Positions 34,480 through 47,619 of a stretch of DNA of 64,000 nt are shown piece by piece. Numbering within the stretch: position 1 is the first letter of the stretch; the number at the start of each line of letters is the position of its first letter. The notes below the pieces were generated by a model. That model was not told the origin of the DNA, searched no databases, and saw nothing but the letters and a program-made list of their open reading frames with translations. Where the stretch lies: contig CAJFCV020000003.1 of NCBI GenBank assembly GCA_904066235.2, positions 8,804,001-8,868,000 of the forward strand. Reading direction: 5' to 3'. The translations under genes were made by a program, and so were the position numbers. This stretch comes from Bursaphelenchus xylophilus (taxonomy: Eukaryota; Nematoda; Chromadorea; Rhabditida; Aphelenchoididae).

Positions 34480-34824
34480 TATAAAGGTGGTCATATAAGA
34501 TCTCGGAATTTGTTTTCCCCAAATCGCGATTTTCGGTGCACAAAAAAGTCGACGCCCAAATCGAAAAATTGGCGTCGACTTATTTTTTTCTCGGCACCGA
34601 ATTCTGAAATTCGGTAAATTTTTCTAAGTTTTTCGGAATCAGTGCACAAAGTCTTAAGTCTGCACCGAAGACTTAAGTGCTTAAGTCAGCACCGCATTTC
34701 GGAATTCGGTGCTGAAAAAATTAAGTTGACGCCAATTTTTAGATTTGGGCGTCGACTTTTTTGTGCACCGAAAATCGCGATTTGGGAAAAAAAAAATCCG
34801 AGATCTTATATGACCACCTTTATA
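34480..34824. repeat. 345-bp fold-back (long inverted repeat)
   Basis: The outer 24 bp are exact reverse complements: TATAAAGGTGGTCATATAAG at 34480 against CTTATATGACCACCTTTATA ending at 34824. Pairing continues inward through AAATCGCGATTTTCGGTGCA, GTCGACGCC and CACCGAATTC to a loop near 34650. Arms are about 140-160 bp. No protein is encoded. It is probably a fold-back transposable element with short palindromic ends. Confidence 0.85.
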
Positions 34825-35925
34825 TGCATTGTGTGAAAATAAATGTTTGCTTTGCACCGTGCAATAGGCTTTGGGGTATCACTTGTACCCTGACTTTTCT
34901 TGGACAATGCAAACGTCCAAAATTATTCCAGCGACTTTACAAACGGACTAGAATTTGGTTGTGATTTTCCAGTCGTCAAATTCTTCTGTAAATGAAACCA
35001 ACAGTATACAAAATATTCAACAGTTTTGGCAAACCAAGAACACGTTATTTTCATATTCCGTATGCAAAAGTTCGGGAACTTGAAACACTTTTTCTAGACG
35101 CCTCCAATTTGAGTCAGATAGATTATCCGATAACCGCCACCGATGACAAGTGAGGTGATGAGTGCTGTCGTTGGAGATGATAAAAGGGCAGATGGATGGG
35201 CCGATAAGAGCGGATCTTTTGTCTCTCCACCAACAGTTCAAGAAGTGACTAATATTTATTTTAATGATATCATTGTAATTTGTGGCGATTGAAGAGAGCC
35301 CTTTCGGGATCTTCGTATAAATTACAGGCGAAGGCGGAGAAGCCGAGGATCAAACAGACAGGTCACAACGATTAGATACATACACGCAATAAGGCCGAAC
35401 TGAGACGCTGTAAGACACGGGCACTACTTTCGGATGGACACTAAAACTTCTACGCAACTTTATTGCACTGCGGAATTGGGATCAGGAGAGAGTTGGGTGG
35501 GGGATTTGGTTACATCATGCTAGGCGCTATTACAATTACAATCCGATTGACAAGAGGAAACGAACAAGTGAGCACCGGCTCCAAGGAGATCAATAGTCAA
35601 AATACCAAACAAAAACGATACGTTGAGATAGTTGGTTTAGGTTTTCAGGTTCAGCTACAGCAATTCTATGCGGGGAGATGTGGGGGCGGGGAAGATGGCC
35701 CGATAATGGAGATTTTTTTCGAAATCAAAAAAAAAGGAATATCCAAAAACAGAACGGCCATCTTCCCCCAACCCAGGCTAATAACAAATAGGAATGTCTA
35801 GATGGAAACGATTTCAAGTGAAGCAGAGATGAAAACAATGTCAAGTGAAGCAGGATCAACCAATTCTAGAGGGTTAGGGCCGACCGTACACTACCCCGAC
35901 TCCAAGTGACGCACAACTATGCAAA

Positions 35926-38790
35926 TCATTGCGCGAACTCGCTGAGGATCCACTTGAAGAACTTGGAGTCGAACTCTCGCTGGGCGTAGTCCGAGTTCTC
36001 CAGGCCTTCGAAGCGTCCGTCCTGTTGGAAGTAGGTGTGCGAGCCGCGGATTCTGAAGGCCTCGTGGAAATTGTCGGTGGTTGGGGTGTTAAATTCTCGG
36101 TGGAGGCCGCCGAAGAATTTGCAAAGAACACCGCCTGCAAAAAACAAATTTTAGTGCAAAATAGACTGCAATATTTCTGGTACCTTACTTAACTACTTTA
36201 GGGCTTTTTTAAGCATTAAGATAAACACAAGAACTCACTGTATTCGGCCGCCAGATCCCTTGGAAACCGCAGTCTTTGCACGAGCATGTTCTCGTAGTGA
36301 CTTTGGACCTCATTGGTGGCCGAGCACAATGGCAACGTTGTCTTGGACAACTTCTTATCGAGGTTCTCGGTTTTGGTCATCTCCTCGAACTCGTAATTGG
36401 CATCGTCGACCACTGGAAAATCATCTGTTAATCAGCCCATAAATCCAAGCGAAGCGTTTCAACTTACTGTATGTGGTGTGCTTTTCGACGGCGATCTTCT
36501 TGGGCAGTACTTCGGAGAGGAGCCAGATGTACAAGCACAGATCGGAGGCGCCTACTGAAAAGGGGAGAAAAGTCAGAGGAGCGAATGATAATTGGTGTGT
36601 TGACGATGACCTCGTGACATACAGAAGGACGGAAAGACGTGACAGTTTGCAAGATTCGACTGATAACGTCTCCATCTTATCTTATTAATAGGCGACCTAC
36701 CGTAACTCCAATTAATCGCGCACTTGTCGTCCAGATCCAACTGCATGATATCGAGACTCTCCTTGGGGTAGATGGGGTACATGATGGCCTGCTGTTTCTT
36801 GGAATGCCCCAGGCCCAGAGTGTGGCCGATTTCGTGGACGAGCACATGCGGGAAGCTGGCGCCTTCCTTCGAATTATTTACATGCCAGTTCTCGTAGTCG
36901 TCCAAATGAATGTCTCCGTTCAGATTGCCCTTGGACGTGTGGTAATTGGGGTAGAAGGTGTGAGCCAGAATGTTGGCACCGTCATTTCCCGGCCCGTCAA
37001 AGTTGTTGGAGTCTCCGTGATCGCCTTCAGCCCAAAGAATGGAAATGTCGGCCTCATCCGCGTTGTCAGCTTCCTCGAATTCTAACGTCAGCGATTCCAT
37101 TGAGTTGATCTTTGCTTGCGATGACCACAATTTGAAGGCTTTCCTTACTGTAGCTCTGAAAAAAATTGAATTAAAATTTGCGCAAACGATTTTTTTGTGT
37201 TTCGAAATGTTTTCCGCAAGACGCATTCTGCTCTTTCCGTGCAAACCCCTGACTTTTAGTGTTGTTGTTTTTCTGGTCGCAGCCTGGAATCAGGTCATTC
37301 AACTTATCCCGACGCTCGTTCCGAGCTCTGTGTCAAAGAGTTTAGGGTCAGGGTCGTTTCCGACAAAAAACCCCGACGTTCCGAATTATTTTTAATCGAA
37401 AAGACGGCCACAAATCCGGCTCGTGATTAAGTCAGATGGATAAGAAATCAAGATTAACAGCATAAGAAATCACATTAAAAAAAGACAAGGATAAAAGTTA
37501 AGAAACCAAACATAGACCACTTACGATCCCGCCACAAAAACCCCATCTTCCCCCACATTCTTTGAACTTCTCAACCTAACTTTTTATAAAGGTTTCATCT
37601 TCCCTTCAGAGGGCCCACAAAAATGTAATTAAACGGTGCTTGGAGCCGGACTGCACTTTGGAAGGCCCGGTCCCAGGCACGAACGGCCCTTTTCCGCAGC
37701 TAATTCCAGGACATGCGCTTGACCATTCGGTCACTTTTTCTCCCCCCAAAAAACCGTTTTTTCGAGACTTGAACTCACTTGATGTCAGCGCGGGGAATGT
37801 CCTTGGTGAAGTTCTGGATGAACCATTTGAGTTTGAGATGATTATTGCGGACGCGGTTCTCCCATCGAGCAATGTAGACTGTAAACAAACCGGTTAATGG
37901 GAGATTATCATAATTTTTCACACTTTGCAAATTCGCATATGGTCTGCAAAATTTTCTTTTTGCGTGAATTTTGGGTCAAAAGAAATTTTCGACGTATCCT
38001 GTGATCTCTGCTCCAGAATGCGAATCTGCAAAGTCAAGGTCGACAAAATCTTCAAAGATTACGGAAACAGTGGCCCTAATCAACACACACACAGTACCCC
38101 GCGATCCCTTTTTACACTCTCAACACCCATGAAAAAGACCCGCCCGTTTAATCATCGAATCTTGTCATCGAGGCGACAGTTACACACATCCAAAACTTGT
38201 TCCTTTCGACACTACACTTGCAACTGTTTACATCGAGTGTAAAGTCCATCGAGGAGCACAGAAATAAACACCCGCTTACCGAACCGTTTCCGCCGCTCGT
38301 TGCTGCTGGAGACGTCCGAGTTCCCGCAGCGCGGTTGCCGCATCTCCGTGTAGGCGTCATCGTCGAGGACGCCCGTCTGTTTTCGACCGGTCATGTCTTG
38401 AAAGCTTTTCATCGCATTTCGGAACTCTCGCGGAGTCGGATGCGACGTTGTTAAGTGACCGAATTCCAGTAAATATTTCTGAAATTGGAAAGACATGAAA
38501 AGGAATCTTTTTGCAAATCATTTCACAGCCAACATGACTTGTTACGGGTCACTTACAACTGCGAACTGATGTCTACTACTGTCCAAGCTCTCCTCGTCCT
38601 CCGTCCACTTGTAGTTGAACAGGCCTAGGTCCATGGATCTCCGCATCCGCGACTTTTGCATCGGCGCCGCGTCGACCAAACTCCCCACCATGAGCAGGAG
38701 GAACAGTGTACTGTAGGGTGTGGGGACTGTTTGGGCCCAATTGAACGTCTCGTTGAACACACGGATGAGTTGATGGGACCACCAACGCAT
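35926..38790 (-). CDS. Matrix metalloproteinase (zinc metalloprotease)
   Basis: Exons: 38790-38557, 38478-38280, 37878-37779, 37155-36701, 36554-36468, 36412-36239, 36134-35926; 485 residues. A hydrophobic N-terminal segment (YSTLFLLLMVGSLVDA) is the signal or anchor. The propeptide has the cysteine switch PRCGNSD at residues 127-133, followed by RRKR at 140-143, a furin-type activation site. The catalytic domain has HEIGHTLGLGHS near 285, with AIMYP as the Met-turn. The roughly 160 residues after it carry three Cys but no recognisable hemopexin propeller. Such enzymes cut extracellular matrix after secretion. C. elegans zmp-2 is, from memory, the gene adjacent to let-805, so this may be its ortholog; I leave the symbol blank because zmp paralogs are not separable here. 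Long empty flanks lie on both sides. Confidence 0.88.
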
Positions 38791-41700
38791 CACGCTCGTC
38801 GATGGGACGCGGCCGGTCGACGAATAGAGATCGCTGAAAGTATTCGGTGAGGGCCGAACGAGGGAATTTTTTAGCCTTTAAACCCGCTGGCCCCGCCCCT
38901 CCCCCACGCCGTGTTTACTGCGAAGGGCCGGCGGTAAAGTTTCGGGGTGGAATCCCCACTGGTCAGTCGGGATTCAGGATGGGGAATTTGCGTTTTTTTT
39001 TGGAGACGAAAAATGGGTTACCCGCAAAGGATTGTAAACAAATTTTTTTGCAAAAAATAAAATAAAAAGGGGTTCAATCTGTTCTATGACATGAAAGATA
39101 CCCACTCACACATTACGTACACCAAATCTACTCGATTTTATTCCATAAACTTTTGGGAACATTACCGAGAAAATGAAAATCTTACTGTAACAGCGCCACG
39201 ACACACAAACGTCCCCTTCGTAGACGGCCTATTTAAACCGCTAAAATACCGCAAATAAACGCGCGGAATGACGCATAATATCATCAAAACTTTCAACTAC
39301 CACCTCCACATCGAAAACAATCAAAGAAAATCATATGGTATCCCAAAAAGTTGCCCTAAGATTTGCCCGTCAACCGCTGCTCCGACGAATACAAAAAAAC
39401 TGGAAATTTTGGAAAAAATGAGCCACACGCACTTTTTATAGACAGACGCCTTTAACCGATTTCCTTCGAAAAGATGGAATTGTACTGGACGCGGCGCGAC
39501 GCAACACCTCCAAAGATCCCTTTTTGCAGGTTAATGGAACGGGGCGGGGAGACGTCGAAGAATACAAATCCCGAGGGTCAATGTCGACTTTCGGCGATTA
39601 ATTCAGCGACAACGTTGCGGGTGATTTATGTGATACATTAATAGCGACGTTAAAAGTCGAAAAAGTACAAGGAAAGGAAGTGAACAAATCAGAAGGTTCA
39701 AGTAAGGGCTTTTTGTGCAATTTTGGCATGGCTAATTTCCGTAAACTAGCAAGCTGAATGGCCAAAAAAAATTCCGGAAGAACCGAGGACCCGCATATTT
39801 TGGTGGATCGAACACTCCCCAAAAAATAAAAAGACCAACATACACAACAAAAAGCGGGGATCCCCGTTGTACCGGCAAAAGCGCGCATCTGATAGCATCT
39901 GGGCCCTCAGACGACGTCGCCGGCCCTGGACCCGCTCTCAACAACCGACGGGGGCAAGGCGATTTTTCCCCCTTCGTTTTGACGAAAAAAATGGCTTGAA
40001 GGAACGGAAGATCGAACAGACGCAGGAACCGGTCAGCGGAAGGGCCGGTGGGGATCGTGCCCTCAGCGCAGAACCGTGCTGATTCCTGAGTCACGTCCAG
40101 CCGGATTGTTGCAGCGCCGCCCCGATTCCGACCCCATTGTCTTCCAATTTTTCGAAAAAAGGGTATTTAAATAGTTCGCAAAGTGCAGCGGGAATTTCAG
40201 CTGGTCAGGAGGGGGGAGATCACCGTCTTTTATTTATTTTTCTATTCGCGATTTTTTGCTTAAACTACGCAATGTCCGAAGCCAACAAGCATCGATAAAA
40301 GTGCTTGTGCCGAATCGAGGTGTCGTAAAAAATATTCATTTTTTATGAAAATTCAGTGAGTTTGTGTCAATTTCTTTCAAGTCTGCGTTGCCCCAGTTTC
40401 ACCGAGTTTTTTGTAAAGGCTATTTGAACTATCTCGTTCTAATGGCTAGGTTCAGATTCAAATTTATAAAAAATGATGACGTATTAATCTCTGATCTGAT
40501 AACATCCACCCTCCTCCAATCCTCTTGACTTCAAATTCTCAAAGAGTTTCTTTCCTGTTTACGAGAGAGAGCGAAGGAATGGAAGAGTACGTGTGGCCAT
40601 CAATTACCTATACTTTCGACCTACGCGTGTCATAAGGGAAGGTGCGATCGTGGCGAGCATAAATCAACTCACCCGAGCCGCACTTTCGGCGATAAGCTCG
40701 CTGGAAGAAGATAACAAGACGAATAGCACGTGGCTGGTGAATAATGCGTTCAACAAGCTGCCCAATTGCAATAATTACAACTAGCCCGTCGCTAACCTTG
40801 AACATGTATCACGCATCAGCCTTAAATAGGAGCCAATGAAAACATGTGAGCCACAGACCGTTGCAGAAAAACGAGATGGGTGCCGAGATTGCACACACAC
40901 AATAAATACATAACCGCATCGCTGCCCGTCCATCAGCGCGATGACCTTGACGTTTTCCCCCCATCTGATTGGTCTCGCGACAAGAGAAAATTACTGGAAC
41001 TTACCCATGCATTCCGAGATTCTGCCCGCGACGTCACCGCAAGAATGCCGTATGTCTGCACACAACGTACGCCGGCAGGTTGAGTGCAATTTGCTCGCAA
41101 AGTACATGCGAATTAGTCATTGAAATGAAAGACCCCTTTTCCGAGCAGCGAGCAGCAGCAGAGGACTCTTATTAAGCGACCTGTCTGGGAACCAGAAATG
41201 CCAAAAATAGGGACATAAACCCGATCACATGATGCCTTCTGCCGTCCTTGAAGAGCCCGCGATGATAAATCAGGAGAAAGGCCTCCTCCTCCCCACCTCT
41301 CCAACACTTTCCCAAGCAAGAACAAACCGGTCATGAGGAAACGGAAACGTCTGGACACACAAACACATACAGTAATTTGGGGTTCTACCTTATTACGAAG
41401 TAATTGCGCTCATGATCCCTTGTTTGTTTTTTTATAGTATTTCAAGTGAATTTCAAATACCATGGCTTATAAACATCTGCTTATTTCGATCGCAAAATGA
41501 ATTTTGAATCGTCAAGATCTACTCTTACCAGTCTAAACAAACAGTAATCAGCGACACCACCCCATTCAAAAACGAACTCAATATGCAATTGACGCAAACC
41601 CCTAATAAGACGCAAACCTCCTAATAAGAAGTCCATATCCTCTGCATCCTCAACATACCATCACTCGCATGGTATGTAAACAAGAGAGCCGGAACGCCAC

Positions 41701-44456
41701 GTTTCTTGGCACGGCGTACAATTTAGTGTCACTCAGTCCAATCTTTCGTCCCGGCCGTTCCCCCCTTGGGGGATTTGGGGTTGGACAGTAATTAAGGACC
41801 AGAATTAAACGACTGACCAGTCACAAGTTTTTTCACAACGTCGGCGATAGCCCTCTTCCCCCCAGCCTTGAGGCAGCCCTGCCTGCAATTGGTCGAATAC
41901 CGGATCCGGGCAATTAAAATCTGAAGCGCGACATGCTTCCGCTCTGGGCCCAAATTTTGGGACTAGAAACAGAATAACGAAATCCGACAGCCAAATTGGG
42001 TCAGACCCCGGCATTTCGGTGATTTATCATATTTAATTTGAATGCCAACTTACGCAAAAACACGGAATTGCAAATGCTCTCAAGTGTGGAGAAACAGTAT
42101 CAAAAACAAGCAGGCTCTGTACATCCCCACTTGTTTTCGATATCTGACACATGGAAATGAGTACAGAGTAAATCTAAATTTCAAGGGTCCATGTGTAAAT
42201 TGTAGATGAGGAGGAGATTATGAAAATACAGTTTCAAATATTCTTACTCACTCTTGACATTTCGTCGAAAACAGAAACGCTATAAAAGGGGTTGCACCTG
42301 CGGAAAAAATGCAAAAATATGGGTGCCCGACTGAACCCTCAAAACTTGACCACCAAACTTTTCATGTGCAGTTAAAATGTGAATAAGACCGTTGAATTTC
42401 ACAAGCGCATAAATCTAAACAATACTTGATGCATTGCCCAGACTAAGAGTTTTTTAGTCTACCTGACATACATAGATCTGCGACCATAAGAAAAGTTGCG
42501 ATGAAACCACTCTGATTAAAAAACTCGTCTGTTTAAAATCATGTGAAAAATCAAATTTCACAATGATATGAGAAACACACCGATTTATTACTTTCGAGAG
42601 GTCAGAGTCCCAAAAAAGGTCATTGCAAGTACAACTATGGTCTTCAACCCCGTTTTCTGTACGCCAGTTTTAACCAGACCCTTTATTTCAACATTTTTTG
42701 CGACTCACCTTAAACTCCCTTGTCTCTTATCACAGTGTAGGGACTATCCATTTACAAGCATACTGTAGCCTCAACGAGCAACTGCTGACTCTTCTCAGAC
42801 AACCTTGAATGTTAACTTCTGCCGATGAAATACAGCAGAAATAAGTTTTGCTGTTTATATCTGGGAGTTGCATTCGTCTCCTTCTTATACTGAGCGACAA
42901 AATTGATGACATAGGACTTGGGAGAAAACAAGGAAAAGACCACTCCTTTCAACTGTTTTTTGTGAATTCCGACCGCCTGTAGGTTGTAAACTTGGCGGAG
43001 AGAAATGGGTTTCTGGAAATAGGATGTCGAGAAATCAAAAACAAAGAGAAAACATACAAAAACTTTGGAATATTAACGAAATATGAGCTTTTTTAGCGAA
43101 GACAACGAGCTGTTTACGGTCAATAAACAGTGCCATTACAAAATTCTATATTTAGGACAAGCGAAAATAGATTGTTACAATTGTTGAATTGTGTTGATCT
43201 CAACAAAAAATAGAATTGAATTTTCGGCATTTGGAAGCAACCTGTGCTTTTTACTATAATATATTTCTCTTTCTTACAGTACCCATTGTTTTTCGTTACT
43301 TCCATTATTGAGTTGGCGTATGTTTTAAAATTTCTTTTATCCTTTGCAATCTCTTTTCTGCGAGTTTGTATCCGACTCCTCTCGAATATACAGAATTGGA
43401 AATACCACGTCTGTGAACAAAATTATACTGTGCCAAACATCAGGAGGTCTGGCGTGATTATTGGCGCACATGCCGGCTAATTTTGATTGACATAACGGCT
43501 GAGCGATCACGGATCAAGGGTTCATCCCGCCGTCTCCAAAACACACTCATCTCGCCTCCGAGCCGACCAAAGAACGTCTTCCTTCCCTCCTCATCACGTT
43601 CGCCTCGAATTGCATTCGAGAACGGGGGGAACTTGTGACGGAATGCCAAAAACAAGGAAAATAAATAAAAATCTGGTCCGAAAACGTGCACGTATACGTT
43701 CGGGGCGATCCCGGCCGCCAAAGGACAACGTGGTCGGCGCTGAAATTTGAGGGATCACTTCGGTCCGGAGATGGGCTCCGCCTCGGAACAGGTCCCTTCC
43801 CATCTCCGAGCGCACGTTTTCTTCTTTTTCGCGACGGCCTTATCAATCGCTGAAAACAACCAACGGAATATTGATAATGTGCCTTTGAAAGTGCTCTCTT
43901 TCTGTGTTTACACTCTCCTCCATATTACTTTTACCATTCGATTCTAATTGCCTGTGATTTCTGTTTAGGTCGGACGAAAAAAGTTTTAATTTTAACAGAT
44001 TGTCTTGATCTGATTTTGTGTTATTTATGTATAGTTAAATTGATTATAATAGTTAGGGGAATGGACTTGACGGAAGAAGAAACGTCTGTTCTGCTCTTTG
44101 AGACCGTAGTTTGAAGAGTTTTCTTTGGTTAAACTTGTTTTTTGGAACTATAAACATAAACGGCTAGTGTAATATAATTCTATTTACTTTTGATCTTTGA
44201 AATTGAAGATTTATTTACGTCGAAGTTGGTTAGACGTCTACGAGTTTGTTTACAGAAGTTTTTTAGCGATTGTGATTTTTTTTAGATTTTTATTCGCTGG
44301 GTTTTCGTTCTTTTATCTATTGCAATACATTTAGTGTATTTCCAGCCATCGAACGTGTTCAATCTTTGCTGTTTACGTGCGAAATCACTTTTTGGTAATT
44401 TTTGTTCCTTTTCAGGAATGTTTTTGTGAGGGCACTACTGTTCACTGATCTTCACC
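38791..44456. other. Gene-poor intergenic region, 5.7 kb
   Basis: It separates the divergent metalloproteinase and PDHK genes, so it should hold both promoters. No open frame shows splice-consistent or family-like coding sequence. An imperfect 18-19-bp tandem duplication (GACGCAAACC-CTAATAA) lies at 41591-41627. The motif CTAGTGTAATATA is at 44164-44176. Otherwise nothing is recognised. Confidence 0.55.
44164..44176 (+). other. Dispersed motif CTAGTGTAATATA
   Basis: An exact copy of the 13-mer also found at 59697-59709 and 59984-59996. It lies upstream of PDHK. Its role is unknown. Confidence 0.5.
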
Positions 44457-46181
44457 ATGATATCCCGGTCCCTGCTCCTTAGCCGCTCATTACCACACTC
44501 CAGACGTTCGCTTCACGTGTTTCGGAATACCTTGACCAAGAAGTTGGACTACTACAGTCAATTTCAGCCGTCCGCTCTCACCATCCAGCAGTATCTCGAT
44601 TTTGGACTCAATGGAACAGCTCAATCGTCCTATCTGTTTCTGCGGAAGGAATTGTTGGTTCGTCTGGCAAACATCATGCAGGTATTATTTGTTGGGATTT
44701 GTATTTTTAGGTCAGGAAAAAGAGGTTTTGACTTGTAAGATCATTTTTCTTTAAATTACACTAGATCTGTTTTGGTAGATGTACCTAAAAATGATCTTAT
44801 TTGTGTCAAACAGCTAAAATATTTTTTTGTAGAAGTAGAAGCCAAATTAAGGTTTTTGGAACGTGTTCTAGGTTATTCTTTTATGCCACTTTTTCAGGAA
44901 ATCAGTCTTCTTCCCCCGATGCTGCTAAAGATGCCCAGTACAAAGATCGTCAGTGAATGGTATCAACAGAGTTTCGACGATCTTCTGGCCTTTGAAAATG
45001 TAGAACCCTCATTTGAACAGATTGCTGTGTAAGTCTAGCCTGAGCTTTTACTAGATTTTTGTTTTGTTTGACGTTTGTTTCAAGTATAACATCCTGTTAA
45101 ATATTTTATTTCAGCTTCAACGATGCTCTCCAAGGGATCTTGAAAAGACACGGACATGTAGTTGAGACAATGGCCGAAGGTCTTCTTGAACTCAAAGAAG
45201 CAAATGGAGTTGATATCGCCAGTGAACGGGGAATTCAGTATTTCTTGGATCGGTTTTATCTCAATCGAATCTCGATACGAATGTTACAGAATCAGCATTG
45301 TAAGTATCGTTAATATTTTGTTATTTTTGTCTTTAGTGGTGGTTTTTGGTTCTGTATTGCCTGAGAGTCCAACTCATGTCGGCTGCATTGATCCGGCCTG
45401 CGATGTGGAAGCCGTAGTCCAAGATGCCTACGAAAATGCTCGGTTTCTGTGCGATCGGTACTATTTGGCCAGTCCCGAAATGAAATTGGAGTGCCATAAC
45501 ACCGTCCATCCAGACAAACGGATAACCGTTGTCTCGGTCCCTTCGCATTTATACCACATTATGTTCGAATTGTTCAAAGTAAGAAGGTCATGGTGAATAT
45601 TAGATTATATTTTTAGAATGCAATGAGAGCTACAGTTGAATTTATTGGAGTCGATGAAGACCTACCTCCAGTTCATGTACGGGTTGTAAGAGGAGCAGAA
45701 GACTTATGTATTTGGGTGAGTTCATAACTTTATTTGTTATGATGTCGAATTTAAAATAATATAAAGATTTGTTGTTGCAGATCAGTGACAGAGGTGGCGG
45801 AGTCTCCAGAACGACCCTCGAGAGGCTCTTTAACTACATGTACAGTACTGCACCGCCACCACCACGGGATGGAAGTCAAGCTCCTTTAGTAGGTTATATT
45901 ATATTAGGTGACAAATCGTAAAAATGAAGTCAAAAAATTTTAATTTTTAGGCCGGGTATGGATACGGACTGCCGTTGTCTCGCCTATACGCGCGTTATTT
46001 CCTCGGTGACCTCAACTTGATGTCCATGGAAGGCTACGGAAGCCAGGCCTATATCTATTTGAAAGCCCTCCCCGTCGACGCCACGGAAGTGCTCCCCATT
46101 TACAGCACTTCCTCGAGACGAACTCTGACGATGGGTGCTCAAGCCGCCGACTGGTCCCATGTCCCGCCATCACAACGTTGA
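44457..46181 (+). CDS. pdhk-2: Pyruvate dehydrogenase kinase
   Basis: Exons: 44457-44681, 44898-45028, 45115-45299, 45337-45578, 45617-45715, 45781-45888, 45951-46181; 406 residues, the usual PDK length. The N-terminus ([18 protein letters not shown]) is Arg/Ser-rich, as for mitochondrial import. The helical regulatory domain includes QYLDFG and MLQNQH. The GHKL ATPase domain has ELFKNAMRA (N-box, split across the 45578/45617 junction), ISDRGGGV (G1 box) and [17 protein letters not shown] (G2 box). The enzyme phosphorylates E1-alpha in the mitochondrial matrix and shuts down pyruvate oxidation. All key motifs are intact. The stop is 159 bp from the convergent TMEM120 stop. Confidence 0.93.
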
Positions 46182-46340
46182 ACCCGAAAATGTATATAGA
46201 AATGTTGATTACTTGCCGGTCATTCGAATGAAAAATAGAGTAGATAAAAATTTTACTGACAAGATGTAAGGCACGTTTTCACAATGATAATTAGCAACTG
46301 GTAATCTTTTCTACCATAATTACAAACTAACTAAGAGCAT

Positions 46341-47619
46341 TTACTCGAGTTTGGTTCGATATTTCGAGGCCATCAGTCCGACTTCTGACGTGTGTTGTCG
46401 GAGTTTCTTCAGGAACACCATCAAGCTGGTGATAATATTGCCCAGGCTGATCATTCCAAACAAAATGGCCAATGTTATTACCTGCCATTCGCCAGAACAA
46501 CCTCTGTAGAAGTACATGTAGAACAAGTACACGGAGCAATAAGCTTGAAGGATCTGTAAACAAAAGGCAAGACAAGATAGGTGACCTAAAGACAGAAAAT
46601 CAGTTTTAAAGCACTTACATAGCCTATCACAAGGAATGGAAGGATGAAAGTGAGTCCTTTGAACATCCAGCTGCTGAATCCCTCTAAAATAATATAAAAT
46701 AACATCCAAACAACAATTTTAAACGTACCGACTGTGATGTCCATCGAATGTCGTTGTCCCAAAGCATGCAAACGCCTTAGACAGCCAGTCTGATATTTGT
46801 ATTGCATCATCTGAACCAAGGCGATGTAAAAAGCCATTCCGATGAACAGGTTGCGGAACTCCTTATAACAAGGTCCGTCCTTCCAGATGAGCACGATTGC
46901 ACACAACGCACATGCCGCATAATGATGCAACACCCACCATCCTTTAATTCTGGAGCCATTTACCCGAAGAATAGCTTCGCGAATCGTCAATGTACAGTAA
47001 TACCAGACCAGGAGCATGGTGGAGAGAGCATCGGTGGCGCGAGAAGGAACAAAGTACGACAACATGAGTACAGCCATCGCGACGGAGGTCACAGTCATCT
47101 TAAACTTTTCATACTCCTGCTTATATCGGTACCGGTCGTCGGGATTTAGCAAAGACACGTTCAAATTGCTTCCAAGAATAATCGAGAGGTATAATCTAAA
47201 GAATAAGATAAATAATTTTCATATAACTCACCCAACGTTGTCTGCAGGCAAGTCACTTTTCATTTCATCGATCTTGACCCGTACTTCGACTAGTCGTTCT
47301 TTCAATTTCTTCAAGTTCTCTGTTTCTTCAGCTGTGGGACTTATTTTCGACTTTTCCAATCTAAAACAAGGTAAATTTTATCAAAAATGAACGACTAACG
47401 TTTTAATATCACTCTGAAGCTGCGTGTACAAGTATTTCAAATGCTTTACATTCTTCGAACATTGGGTCTGATGCTTTGTGAGATCTTTAAGAACGGTAAG
47501 GTACTCTTCGTGTTTAGTCTAAAGTAAGGTAACGAAAACCATTGTAGACTTACTTCTGCCTGGGACAGTTCCTTTTCAAAGGTCTGCATGTCAGCCTGTA
47601 TAGTGGGTAATTCTGTCAT
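46341..47619 (-). CDS. TMEM120: TMEM120 (TACAN-family) membrane protein
   Basis: Exons: 47619-47554, 47518-47400, 47360-47232, 47195-46729, 46683-46619, 46553-46341; 352 residues, close to vertebrate TMEM120A/B. Residues 1-115 form a Glu/Lys-rich coiled coil. Six membrane segments follow, with family landmarks GWWVLHHY, FRNLFIGMAFYIALVQMMQY, RHSMDITVEGFSSW and GLTFILPFL. Family members sit in the ER or nuclear envelope, bind coenzyme A, affect fat storage and have been proposed as mechanosensitive channels. The TMs keep the HHY and WKDGP motifs. The start follows a TTTTAGATTAG acceptor-like site near 47647. Nothing is broken. Confidence 0.92.

Larger units (their letters stand above)
28162..35925. 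other. Gene-poor intergenic region, 7.8 kb
   Basis: It lies between the J-protein start and the metalloproteinase stop. A more GC-rich part, about 29000-31000, has short open frames but none with splice-joined, family-like or codon-biased coding sequence. It holds the elements at 33386 and 34480, a fragment at 34229-34297, and small direct repeats at 29946-30019 and 35812-35860. It may contain J-protein regulatory DNA or unrecognised non-coding RNA; I saw no direct evidence of either. Confidence 0.55.

Noticed and set aside
35463..35801. 112-codon plus-strand frame near the metalloproteinase 3' end
   Set aside because: No family likeness; composition is that of spacer DNA.
43547..43846. Arg/Pro-rich frame of about 99 codons
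   Set aside because: Overlapping frames on the same strand are equally open. GC-rich low-complexity sequence without homology signals.
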